A stretch of DNA of 64,000 nt from Paraniabella hibiscisoli (GTDB taxonomy: Bacteria; Bacteroidota; Bacteroidia; Chitinophagales; Chitinophagaceae): positions 124,001-188,000 of the forward strand of contig NZ_JAKWBK010000003.1 of the NCBI RefSeq assembly GCF_022512515.1, read 5' to 3'. How positions within the stretch are numbered: position 1 is the first letter of the stretch; each line of letters starts with the position of its first letter. The position numbers were made by a program, and so were the translations under genes. This document shows, piece by piece, positions 10,814-19,795 of this stretch. The notes beneath the pieces are model-generated. The model ran no database searches. It was not told the origin of the DNA and saw only the letters and a list, made by a program, of their open reading frames with translations.

Positions 10814-11217
10814 ACCTTCCTTACCCCTAAAAACAATAAGCCCTTTAAAAACCCCATCATATCCCAAAACCAGCGGTTACTATCATGAGCACTGTCGCCA
10901 CAGTCTATATTACAGGCATTTAAAGAAAATTTCCTGAAGAGTTTTAAATCTGCAATCTTTCTCAGCCGCAGCAGGATCTTATAGGCGTAAGCATGCCCCA
11001 GCACTTCAATGATTAAAGAGTTAAGCGGTATTTTGAGTGGTGCTCCAAAATGCTGCTCATGCAAATACAGTACCTGCTGACAAAGCTTTTCTATGTTCCA
11101 AAAGCCGGATTTCATCGCATCCATCAACTCATAGTTACAGACCAGGTGAACCGAATATTCTTTTAAATTCACCTTTATACAATAGCCATTAATGTCAACC
11201 CGGGTATCCAATAACAA
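10810..11217 (-). CDS. Hypothetical protein
   Basis: A 135-residue frame, convergent with the DUF779 gene and overlapping its stop by four bases. No family is recognised. It is rich in Leu/Lys and Cys, with a likely amphipathic helix (AYKILLRLRKIADLKLFRKF) and a C-terminal hydrophobic stretch (WDMMGFLKGLLFLGVRKV). There is no signal peptide. It could be a lineage-specific gene; the evidence is only an open frame of good length in an otherwise empty interval. Confidence 0.5.
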   Translation of the reverse strand: MLLDTRVDINGYCIKVNLKEYSVHLVCNYELMDAMKSGFWNIEKLCQQVLYLHEQHFGAPLKIPLNSLIIEVLGHAYAYKILLRLRKIADLKLFRKFSLNACNIDCGDSAHDSNRWFWDMMGFLKGLLFLGVRKV

Positions 11218-11247
11218 ATATTTAAAAGACTAAAATACAGCATCCTG

Positions 11248-11277
11248 TTTGGGAAATGAGCTTATCCACTAAATTTG
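11248..11277 (+). promoter_or_regulatory. Bacteroidota-type promoter before recN
   Basis: TTTG at 11248-11251, an 18-base gap, and TAAATTTG at 11270-11277 match the -33/-7 pattern of Bacteroidota. The GTG start of recN is at 11282, about where transcription should begin, so the message may have almost no leader. Confidence 0.5.
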
Positions 11278-11281
11278 CCCT

Positions 11282-12935
11282 GTGCTGCAACATTTATCTA
11301 TACATAATTATGCGATTATTGATGCGCTGGAGATTGATTTTTCCCGCGGCATGAATATTATTACCGGTGAAACAGGTGCCGGAAAATCGATTATAATCGG
11401 AGCCCTGAACCTGATATTAGGCGAAAGAGCCGAAATTTCTTCTTTAGTGAATAAAGAAAAGAAATGCGTGATCGAAGGTCATTTCCTGGTCGTGGGCAAC
11501 AATGTCGTGAAACAGTTTCTTACAGAAAACGACCTCGACGATCAAACCCAACTGGTAGTTAGGCGGGAAATAGCACCTAGTGGCAAGAGCAGGGCTTTTA
11601 TTAACGATACGCCTGTCAATCTCTCGCAATTACAAAGCCTGAGTGCGTTATTGGTGGATTTGCATCAACAATTCGATACACAATCTATAGGTGATAATAA
11701 CTTCCAGGTAAATGTGGTTGATGCGTTGGCAGATACCTATGAAGTGCTGGCCGACTATAAAAAAGCTTCCGCCTGTGGAAACAAACTGAAAAAGACCTGG
11801 CAATACTACAACAACAGCAACTTCAGTTTGAAAAAGAAAGCGATTATAACCGTTTCCAATACGATGAACTGGCTGCGTTGAATTTGAAAGAAGATGAACT
11901 GGAAGCGATTGAGGCCGAGCTCAAAATGCTGTCTAATGCAGAAGGCATCAAAAATACCTTGAACCGGGTTTGCGGCGAACTGGCAGAGGGTGAACAACCT
12001 ATTACGCAACAATTGAAAACGCTTTCTAATTTATTAAACAGTTATACCGGCTTTCATAAAGATCTGCCGGAGATCAACAGCAGGCTTCAAAGTGCCCAGA
12101 TCGAACTGAGTGATATTGCAGATGAATTGGAACGCCTGAACGATCACATCAACTACGATGCAGAGAAGATTGAAGAATTGAACGAGCGTATGTCTGCAGG
12201 ATATAAGTTACAGAAAAAGCATGGCGTTCAGTCAACCAACGAACTTTTAGCTATTCAAAAGCAATTAGAAGAAAAGCTGGAAGCCGTTCTTAATATCGCA
12301 GACAATATAGCCTCGCTGGAAGCCCAGGTGTCTGATCATCAAAATAAAACAGTATCCCTCGGAGAAAAGATATCACAGGCCCGTAAAAAGCAGGTACCCG
12401 CTTTTGAAAAAGTGTGAACCAGTCGCTGACCCAGGTAGGTATGCCGAATGCAAGATTGCAGGTTTCCATATTGCCACAGGTTCCTGCTGCTAATGGTATT
12501 GATGCTATTGATTTTTTATTTGATGCCAACAAAAGTGGTCAATTTAAACCGGTGAGTAAAGTAGCCAGTGGAGGTGAGTTAAGTCGATTGATGCTTTGTG
12601 TTAAGAGCCTGGTGGCCCAGAAAATGGATTTACCTACGCTGATATTCGATGAAATAGATAGCGGCATTTCAGGCGAAGCTGCCAAACAGGTAGGTATCAT
12701 TATGAAAACGCTGGCAGACAATAGACAGGTGATTTGCATTACCCATCAACCTCAGATCGCTGGAAAAGCAGACGCTCATTTCTTTGTTTACAAAGAGCTG
12801 TCGGGCGAAAAGGTAAAAACCAATATCAGGCAATTAGATACAGATGAACGCATTACGGCAATTGCTCAGATGTTAAGTGGTGAAAAGCCAACTGCCGCTG
12901 CGCTGGAAAATGCCCGGGAAATGGTTCAAAATTAA
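11282..12935 (+). CDS. recN: DNA repair protein RecN (frameshifted)
   Basis: SMC-like ATPase for double-strand-break repair. MLQHLSIHNYAIIDALEIDF opens the protein, with Walker A GETGAGKS near residue 30; a coiled coil fills the middle (roughly residues 170-370); SKVASGGELSRLML is the ABC signature and LIFDEIDSGISG is Walker B. The C-terminal VICITHQPQIAGKAD is typical. Total length near 552 residues is normal for RecN. Shifts near 11792 and 12408, both in A runs, break the frame. GTG at 11282 is chosen as start because the conserved N-terminus begins there. Confidence 0.93.
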
Positions 12936-12946
12936 AAACTTTAGAT

Positions 12947-13162
12947 ATGGTAGGACTAAAACTCACGCTCATCTTGTGCGTTATACCGATAATGCTGATT
13001 GGCGGCGTTTATACCTACCGGTTTCTAAACAATAAGCTCACATCGAGTTCTACCACTTTTGGGTTGATCTTTTATGCGCTGGCCTTGTTTTGTGCCATGG
13101 CCGGCATATATGGCGGGGGCCTGACAGCAATCGCCTTATTGTACGATTACCTTTCTATTTAA
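12947..13162 (+). CDS. Small membrane protein, unknown
   Basis: A 71-residue protein with two probable membrane helices (LTLILCVIPIMLIGGVYTY and TFGLIFYALALFCAMAGIYGGGLTAIALL) and a short polar loop between. No family is recognised. It starts 11 bases after recN and could be co-transcribed with it. The strong hydrophobic periodicity supports it being real. Confidence 0.5.
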   Translation: MVGLKLTLILCVIPIMLIGGVYTYRFLNNKLTSSSTTFGLIFYALALFCAMAGIYGGGLTAIALLYDYLSI

Positions 13163-13190
13163 TTAGCTTTTACTAAATCCTCTACTCCAT

Positions 13191-14013
13191 TTGAAAAGCT
13201 TCATATTTGGCTATACATTAGCGATATTTCTTTTTGTAGTAAAACCTCACTGCACGCGCAGGCATTTTCACAAAATAGCCTGACAAAGCAGCATCTGGCC
13301 AATGACAGCATCCCACGTCCTTTAGAATTTGAAAAATTAAATAAAGCGTTTGTTGTTAATAGCTTCAAAGATGGTGTAGCTATTACAGCAAGCCCGTTTC
13401 ATTGGCAAAAGAAAGATTGGCTAAAATTCTCCGCACTGGCGGGCGGCGTGGGAAGCCTGATGCTGCTGGACAAAGAAATTAAAAGCATTGCCCGGCACAA
13501 TCAAAATAATTTTACCAACAGCATTGCACGGGGAGTGGAACCTGTGGGTAATATTTATGGCTTAATGGTTTTCCTGCGATTTATGTAACTGGTTTGGCAA
13601 TTAAAAACCCTCATGTTGAAAGTATTGGGTTAAGAGGCGGAAAAGCAATGGCTATTTCATCTGTTATTTGTTTTGTCGGTAAGAACGTTATACAAAGACA
13701 AAGACCCGATGCCGCCGCAACACCTTTTAATTTTGCTGCACCATTTTCAAAGTCCAAATACACTTCTTTCCCGTCGGCCCATTCAACCATCGCATTTACC
13801 CTGGCTACAGCATTGGCGATGGAATTTCCCGATCAGAAGTGGGTGGCTCCGGTAGCCTATTCTATTGCTTCTTTAACTGCCTTATCCCGCGTTTATAATA
13901 ACCGGCATTGGGCCAGCGACATTTTAGTAGGCGCCGCGCTCGGGCATTTTGTAACAAAGGCTGTTTATAACCGGGGAGTAAAAAGACATAGACCAGCTAA
14001 AACCTTTATGTAA
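13191..14013 (+). CDS. PAP2-family phosphatase, exported (frameshifted)
   Basis: Phosphatidic-acid-phosphatase type 2 protein that removes phosphate from a lipid such as undecaprenyl or phosphatidylglycerol phosphate. The three signature segments are present: KNVIQRQRPD, the FPSAHST motif, and SRVYNNRHWASDILVGAALG with the catalytic His. A signal sequence ends in SLHAQA. Shifts near 13236 (A run) and 13575 (T run) interrupt it; joined, it reads NIYGLMVFPAIYVTGLAI. The start is uncertain: TTG at 13191 fits, or an ATG disturbed by an error. Confidence 0.85.
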
Positions 14014-14080
14014 TTTACTGCCGCACCAGGTGCTATAGTTATATCCCACCGCCTGAGAAGGGAGATCGCTTTCCATATAA

Positions 14081-14112
14081 TTGTTTCAAATCAAAAATCA
14101 TTCTTACATTTA
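14081..14112 (+). promoter_or_regulatory. Possible promoter of fabI
   Basis: TTG at 14081, a 21-base gap and TACATTTA at 14105-14112 resemble the Bacteroidota promoter, 18 bases before the fabI start. One base departs from the -7 consensus and the gap is slightly long. Confidence 0.35.
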
Positions 14113-14130
14113 CCCTCTAATTTTTATCTA

Positions 14131-14955
14131 ATGGCTTATAATCTTTTAAAGGGAAAGAAGGGAATTATATTTGGTGCGCTGGATGAAAAATCCATTGCCT
14201 GGAAAACAGCCCAGAAATGCTACGCTGAGGGAGCAGAAATTGTTTTAACTAACGCGCCGGTAGCGCTTCGTATGGGTACAATTAACCAATTGGCAGCTGA
14301 ATGCGGCAACGCGCCTGTTATTGGCGCCGATGTTACCAATCTGGATGATTTGAAAAACCTGATCGAAAAATCGATGGAGCATTTTGGTGGCAAAATCGAC
14401 TTCATTCTGCACTCCGTAGGCATGGGCCTTAACGTACGCAAAGGCAAACACTACACAGAAATGAACTATGAATGGAATCAAAAAACCTTCGATATTTCTT
14501 CAATGAGCCTGCATAAAGTATTGAGAACGGCCTGGGAACTGGATGCTTTAAGCGAACATGCCAGCGTTGTTGCGCTTACTTATATAGCAGCACAGCGTGT
14601 GTTCCCTGACTATAATGAAATGGCTGATGCCAAAGCATTACTGGAAAGCGTAACGAGGATGTTTGGTTATTATTACGGAGAAAAAAATAAAGTAAGGGTG
14701 AATACTATTTCCCAGTCTCCTACACCAACAACTGCAGGAAGCGGTGTTAAAGGATTTGACAGCTTTATTAATTACGCTGAAAAAATGAGCCCGCTGGGAA
14801 ATGCACCGGCAGAAGCTTGTGCCGATTATGTTGCAGTAATGTTCAGCGATCTTACTAAATATGTTACAATGCAAAACCTTTTCCACGATGGAGGCTTCAG
14901 CTTTACCGGTGTAACACCTAAAGTGCTGGAAGCGATGGGAGGTGAAGAAGCATAA
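14131..14955 (+). CDS. fabI: Enoyl-[acyl-carrier-protein] reductase (NADH)
   Basis: Last step of each fatty-acid elongation round, reduction of the trans-2-enoyl-ACP. It belongs to the FabI type of the short-chain dehydrogenase fold: GKKGIIFGALDEKSIAW is the divergent cofactor loop, ILHSVGMG the mid-strand motif, and the Tyr-x6-Lys pair lies in the SVVALTYIAAQRVFPDYNEMADAK region (spacing read by eye). The end (FHDGGFSFTGV) is typical. The frame is intact at 274 residues, the usual size. A strong terminator follows. Confidence 0.95.
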   Translation: MAYNLLKGKKGIIFGALDEKSIAWKTAQKCYAEGAEIVLTNAPVALRMGTINQLAAECGNAPVIGADVTNLDDLKNLIEKSMEHFGGKIDFILHSVGMGLNVRKGKHYTEMNYEWNQKTFDISSMSLHKVLRTAWELDALSEHASVVALTYIAAQRVFPDYNEMADAKALLESVTRMFGYYYGEKNKVRVNTISQSPTPTTAGSGVKGFDSFINYAEKMSPLGNAPAEACADYVAVMFSDLTKYVTMQNLFHDGGFSFTGVTPKVLEAMGGEEA

Positions 14956-14975
14956 TTAATGCTCTACGAAAATAC

Positions 14976-15009
14976 AAAGAGGCCGCAGTTTAAAACTGCG
15001 GCCTCTTTT
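14976..15009. terminator. Bidirectional hairpin terminator after fabI
   Basis: A 33-base near-perfect palindrome: AAAGAGGCCGCAG and CTGCGGCCTCTTT flank a TTTAAAA centre. A-run on one side and T-run on the other allow use on both strands. It lies 20 bases after the fabI stop. Confidence 0.85.
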
Positions 15010-15107
15010 ATGCCTTTAACGCACCTAACAATTTATATTAATTGCAGGTTTCCAACTTTAGGATCCACCTCCACTATATCATCTTCAAAATTGAGCCTGA
15101 TACATAG

Positions 15108-15129
15108 GTACTCTTTATATAAAGAGTAC
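15108..15129. repeat. 22-bp perfect palindrome just 3' of the lactonase gene
   Basis: GTACTCTTTAT/ATAAAGAGTAC is perfectly self-complementary and starts four bases beyond the stop of the minus-strand gene. It may be a hairpin that protects or ends the transcript; no T-run follows, so a classic terminator is not shown. Confidence 0.5.
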
Positions 15130-15132
15130 AAC

Positions 15133-15965
15133 TTATAAACCGTAAAACCTTACCGCATTTCCGCCGTAAAAAGCAGCTTTTTCGGCTTCTGTAAAGGAAG
15201 CAAAATAAGCATCTACAATACCCTTCATCTTTTTGTAAGAGCCAGCCACAAGGCAAACCGGCCAGTCACTTCCATACATTATGCGTTTAGCACCAAAAGC
15301 CTCCACCACCGTATCCAGGTAAGGTGTAAAGTCTTGCGGTTTCCATTTCGCCCAGTCAGCCTCCGTAACCATACCACTAATCTTACAATATACATTGGGC
15401 AGTTCAGCAACTGCCTGCATATCCTGCTTCCAGCCATCCACTACGCCTGTTTTTATATACGGCTTCGCAATATGATCTATTACAAACCGCTGATCTGGAA
15501 AAGCTGCTGCCAACTTGCGGGCATACCTTAACTGATCGGGGAATATCAGTATATCATAAGTGTAATTATATTGATGCAAGAGGCTAATCCCATTCATAAA
15601 TTTCTTTCTCAACATCAAAGCCCTGTCTTTTTCCCCCTGCAATACATGACGGAAACCTTTTAGCTTTTTATAATAGCTGTAATGTGCCAGCTTATCTTCT
15701 ATATTTTTAGCCTGCAGATCAACCCATCCAACCACGCCTTTCACAAAATCATTTTGTATAGCATTGGTAAGCTGGAAAAGGTTCTCTACCTCAGACTGAT
15801 CACTCTGCACTACCACACAACCGTCCAAACCATTCTCTTCCAGTACCGGCTTCAGGTCTTTCGGTAGAAAATCTCTTTGTATTTTTTCATAGAGTCATCA
15901 ATCCAGCTATCTCTCAGCGGGTCAAATATCCAAAAATGCTGATGTGCATCTATTTTTAAGGCCAT
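15133..15965 (-). CDS. Amidohydrolase family 2, L-fuconolactonase-like (frameshifted)
   Basis: TIM-barrel hydrolase of the amidohydrolase-2 group, which includes L-fucono-1,5-lactonase. It starts MALKIDAHQHFWIFDP, with the HxH metal motif at residues 8-10; later FVIDHIAKP carries a metal-site His and RIMYGSDWPVC the conserved Asp. A shift near 15884 in a six-T run (plus strand) splits the first 27 residues from the rest. It lies downstream of a FAH-family and an SDR gene on the same strand, which together fit the non-phosphorylating L-fucose route. Substrate assignment is from context. Confidence 0.86.
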
Positions 15966-16050
15966 ATACTATGTTTAAAAGACTAAAAATAACAAGAGGA
16001 CCGTTAACCAAATCACAGTTAACCGTCCTCCGTCATCTTCACTTATAATA

Positions 16051-16905
16051 TTATTTACTCCACGCAACGCAGGTCTGGCTCGAAGTTCCCAAGCCGTCGA
16101 TACCTAATTCAATTACATCACCAGGCTTTAAGTAAACAGAAGGGTTGAAGCCCATACCCACGCCGGCAGGTGTACCGGTAGATATTACATCGCCGGGCAA
16201 CAAGGTCATAAACTGGCTCACATAAGAAATAACATGAGGCAGTTTAAAAATAAAATTGGCGGTAGTGCCGTCCTGCATGGTTTGGCCATTTACTTTTAAC
16301 CAAAGACGTAAATTATCCGGGTCAGCGATCTCATCCTTTGTAGCTAAAAACGGCCCTAATGGCGCAAAAGTATCGCAGCCTTTACCTTTATCCCAGGTAC
16401 CGCCCCGCTCTAACTGGAAAGCACGTTCACTCACATCGTTGTGCAACACATAACCTGCTACATAATCCATTGCTTCCGCCTCTTCTACATAACTGGCTTT
16501 TTTACCAATAACAATAGCCAGCTCAACTTCCCAGTCTGTTTTTTCCGAACCTCTTGGTATCACAATATTATCATTAGGACCCGATAAAGAAGTAGATGAT
16601 TTCATAAAGATCACCGGCTCTGTGGGTACTGTAGCGCCCGTTTCTTTAGCGTGATCAGCATAATTTAACCCAATGCACAATATCTTGGACGGACGTGCCA
16701 CCGGGCTGTCCAGACGCTCTTCATCGCTAATCTTACCCAGGCTGCTCTTATTATCCTGTACATATTGGGACAGGCGCGCCAGACCATCGTTTTCAAAAAA
16801 CTGCTCATTATAATCCTCACCAAAACCTGAAGTATCATATTGAACATCATCGATAATAACACCTGTTTTAATACTGCCGGGTTGGCCGTAACGTATTAGT
16901 TTCAT
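16051..16905 (-). CDS. Fumarylacetoacetate hydrolase (FAH) family protein
   Basis: Intact 284-residue enzyme of the FAH superfamily, which splits or hydrates beta-diketo acids. Seen are ILCIGLNYADHAKETG, the metal site segment EPVIFMKSSTSLSGPND, DWEVELAIVIGKKA with acidic metal ligands, and VISTGTPAGVGMGF. Members closest in type hydrolyse 2,4-diketo-3-deoxy-L-fuconate to pyruvate and L-lactate. Being between a fuconolactonase-like and an SDR gene on one strand supports that role here. Other FAH substrates remain possible. Confidence 0.9.
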   Translation of the reverse strand: MKLIRYGQPGSIKTGVIIDDVQYDTSGFGEDYNEQFFENDGLARLSQYVQDNKSSLGKISDEERLDSPVARPSKILCIGLNYADHAKETGATVPTEPVIFMKSSTSLSGPNDNIVIPRGSEKTDWEVELAIVIGKKASYVEEAEAMDYVAGYVLHNDVSERAFQLERGGTWDKGKGCDTFAPLGPFLATKDEIADPDNLRLWLKVNGQTMQDGTTANFIFKLPHVISYVSQFMTLLPGDVISTGTPAGVGMGFNPSVYLKPGDVIELGIDGLGTSSQTCVAWSK

Positions 16906-16939
16906 TTTGTAATTTGATATTTAAAATTATTATTAGGTA

Positions 16940-17702
16940 TTAATTATTCAGCTTGATAAATCCTCCATCAATCGGATAATCACTGCCGGTTATAAAAGAC
17001 GCTCATCGCTGCACAGATATAAAATTAGGGCGGCAATTTCATCGGGCTTTGCCATGCGGCCGATAGGTTGGGTTTGAGAGAGCTTCTCAAACATCTCGGC
17101 TTCTTTACCTGGATAGTTTTTAGCCAGGAAACCATCTACAAAAGGTGTATGAACACGAGCCGGTGAAATACAGTTGCAGCGGATATTATCCTTAACGTAA
17201 TCTTTTGCCGTAGACAAAGTCATGGCCAGTACCGCACCTTTGCTCATGCTATAAGCAAACCGGTCTGGAATACCTACGCTGGAAGCAATGGATGCCAGGT
17301 TCACAATAACCCCTCCTCCATTTTCTTTCATTAAAGGAATTGCAGCGTACAAACTATTATAAACGCCCTTTACATTTACGGCAAAAACACGGTCAAAATC
17401 TTCCGCAGAAGTAGTTTCTACCTTACCAATATGTGAGACACGGCACTATTTACCAGTATATCAAATACACCTACGGAAGTATAAGCCGTCAATACTTCTT
17501 CCTGGCTGGCCACATTTAGGGGCAATGGAGTGGCTTTGCCGTCTGCGGCTTCTATTTCCTGAACAGTGGTAGCTGCAGCCTCTTTATTAAGATCGGCTAC
17601 AAACACATGAGCACCGGCTTTTCCAAATACGAGACACACTGCCTTACCAATGCCGCTTCCGCCACCGGTTACAATCGCCTTTTTATTATCTAACTTAAAC
17701 AT
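16940..17702 (-). CDS. SDR-family oxidoreductase, probably sugar-acid dehydrogenase (frameshifted)
   Basis: Classical short-chain dehydrogenase: NAD-binding TGGGSGIGKAV near residue 12, DILVNSAG, catalytic Ser in NLASIASSVG, and Tyr/Lys in YSMSKGAV, then NCISPARVHTPF. Shifts near 17440 and 17008 break the frame; with the second corrected the C-terminus is FITGSDYPIDGGF and the stop is at 16940. It is the first gene of a three-gene minus-strand unit. In L-fucose oxidation this position is filled by 2-keto-3-deoxy-L-fuconate dehydrogenase or fucose dehydrogenase; which one is unclear. Confidence 0.88.
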
Positions 17703-17791
17703 GGATGATTTTTTAAATGGGCAACAATATACTACTTAATTGATTATCGTTTATTTGAGATGGCCAATCGTTTTTGCAATCATACAAAACA

Positions 17792-17824
17792 AAAATGGGT
17801 CCGCACAAAGTACGGACCCATTTT
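17792..17824. terminator. Hairpin terminator 3' of dnaJ
   Basis: AAAATGGGTCCG and CGGACCCATTTT, 12 perfect pairs, enclose a nine-base loop. On the minus strand the T-rich arm follows the dnaJ stop by about 20 bases, separating dnaJ from the SDR gene cluster. Confidence 0.8.
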
Positions 17825-17842
17825 CTAAAAAAGATGGAAATA

Positions 17843-19009
17843 TTAACTAAACAAATCTTTTATTTTATCAAAAAAGCCTTTTTCTGTTTTTTCAGGTTGC
17901 GGCTTTAAATTAGGAGAGTCTGAAAGTCTTTCCAATGCAGCTTTTTCTTCATCGCTAAGGTTCTGCGGTGTCCAAACACTCACATGAATCAGCTGGTCGC
18001 CTTTTTCATAATTAGAGTGTACGTTCGGGAATCCTTTTCCTTTTAAGCGAAAGATCTTACCGCTTTGCGTACCAGGGGTATTTTTATTTTGGCCCTGCCA
18101 TCTATTGTTGGCACTTCTGCATTGGTACCAAACACCGCATCGGTAAACGACACATGAAGTTCATATACCACATTCAAACCCTCGCGCTGCAATTCTGCAT
18201 GCGTTTCTTCTTCAATTAAAACGATCAGGTCACCGGGTGCTCCGCCACGCTCGCCCGCATTTCCCTTTCCACCAATACTTAACTGCATCCCGCCCTGAAC
18301 ACCTGGCGGCACATCAATAGTGATCGTTTCTTCACCATATACCCTTCCGGCTCCTTTACAATTCGGGCATTTCGAAGTAATAGTAGTTCCCTCTCCGTTA
18401 CAATCGGGGCATGTAGTCACCGTTTGCATCTGGCCCAGAAAAGTGTTCTGTACTTTTCTTACCTGGCCACTACCCTGACAGGTACGGCAGGTTTGTACGC
18501 TGCCTTTATCTTTGGCGCCGTCGCCCCGCAAGTAGTACAGGAGGTATATTTCTTTACCTTAATATTTTTAGTAACTCCTTTCGCTATTTCTTCATAATTC
18601 AGCTTCAACTTTACACGCAGGTTGCTTCCCCGTATGCCACGAGCTCTGGCTCCGCCGCCCCTGGCTCTTCCACCGCCGCCAAAGAAACTTCCAAAAATAT
18701 CATCACCGAAAACATCCCCAAACTGGCTGAATATATCTTCCATATTCATTCCTCCACCACCAAAACCACCGCCGCGACCCGCACCACTTAAACCCGCATG
18801 ACCAAAACGATCGTACTGAGCCTTTTTTCAACATCGCTTAATACCTCATAGGCCTCGGCCGCTTCTTTAAATTTTTCCTCGGCGGCTTTGTCGCCCGGAT
18901 TTCTGTCGGGGTGAAATTGCATGGCTACCTTGCGATAAGCCTTTTTGATCTCTTCCGCAGTTGCTGTTTTGGACACGCCTAATATCTCGTAAAAATCTCT
19001 CTTTGACAT
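17843..19009 (-). CDS. dnaJ: Chaperone protein DnaJ (frameshifted)
   Basis: Hsp40 co-chaperone that stimulates DnaK. The J domain comes first (RDFYEILGVSKTATAEEIKKAYRK, then the HPD motif in QFHPDRNPGD), next a Gly-rich region, then four CxxCxGxG-type zinc repeats (CTTCG, CRTCQGSG, CPDCNGEG, CPNCKGAG), and the C-terminal peptide-binding domain ending in GFFDKIKDLFS. Shifts near 18810, 18525 and 18063 cut it into four frames. Near 389 residues in total, normal for DnaJ. It follows grpE by 79 bases on the same strand, so the two form a stress chaperone unit. Confidence 0.95.
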
Positions 19010-19088
19010 CTGTTATTTTTTGAAAAATTCAACCTGAAACCTGAAAATCATAGGCGGCAATCAACCCCTCCTCTTCAAACTTTTCAAA

Positions 19089-19640
19089 TTATTTACCTAC
19101 CACTACCTTGGCGTGACGAATAATCTTGTCGTTCAGATAGTAGCCTTTACTGATATCGTCTACAATTTTTCCCTGCAAGTCTGCCGTAGGCGCCGGTATT
19201 TCCGTAATAGCCTCATGCAATTCAGGGTCAAATGCAGCGCCCTTAGCTTCCATAGCCTTTAATCCCTTCGACTGTAAAATATTCCTCAGCTTATTAAAGA
19301 TCAGGCTCACACCTTGTTTTAAATGAGCATCGCTCGATTCCTCGACTTCTTTAGATGCACGGTCTACATCATCCAACACATCTAATAAATCTGTAATAAT
19401 ATCTTTTCCTGCGGTTTGAAATAACTCGATACGTTCTTTCGCGGTTCTTTTACGAAAATTATCAAATTCAGCAGCAAGGCGAAGGTATTTATCCTTGCTC
19501 TCATTCAATTCTGCCTCTAAAGCGTTCAATTGGGTTTCTTCTATAGGGTCGTTCAAATGTTCTGTTCCACTTAAATTTTCGTCAGCATTAATGTTTAAAC
19601 CATCCTGCTCTGTAAAATTATCATTGTTTTGATTCATCAT
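19089..19640 (-). CDS. grpE: Nucleotide exchange factor GrpE
   Basis: Releases ADP from DnaK. An acidic disordered N-terminus (about 40 residues) leads into a coiled coil (LEAELNESKDKYLRLAAEFDNFRKRTAKE), then the conserved LDVLDDVDRA segment and the beta domain with FDPELHEAITEIPAP and the closing IRHAKVVVGK. The 183-residue length is typical and the frame is intact. A near-perfect promoter lies just upstream and dnaJ follows. Confidence 0.95.
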   Translation of the reverse strand: MMNQNNDNFTEQDGLNINADENLSGTEHLNDPIEETQLNALEAELNESKDKYLRLAAEFDNFRKRTAKERIELFQTAGKDIITDLLDVLDDVDRASKEVEESSDAHLKQGVSLIFNKLRNILQSKGLKAMEAKGAAFDPELHEAITEIPAPTADLQGKIVDDISKGYYLNDKIIRHAKVVVGK

Positions 19641-19655
19641 ATTCTAATTTGTTGG

Positions 19656-19685
19656 CAAAACTAAGCATGACAATAATATTGCCAA
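19656..19685 (-). promoter_or_regulatory. Bacteroidota-type promoter of grpE-dnaJ
   Basis: Read on the minus strand: TTG (19685-19683), 19 bases, TAGTTTTG (19663-19656), then 15 bases to the grpE ATG. This matches the -33/-7 consensus. No CIRCE-type inverted repeat was seen beside it. Confidence 0.65.
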
Positions 19686-19795
19686 TGAAAAAAGTAGACA
19701 AATTGTCGGTTAAACTAGAAAAAACCTGCACTAAAAATAAACTTCCTGCATTTTTTTTAGTCATTTACTTTATTTTCATGTACTTATTTATCTGT

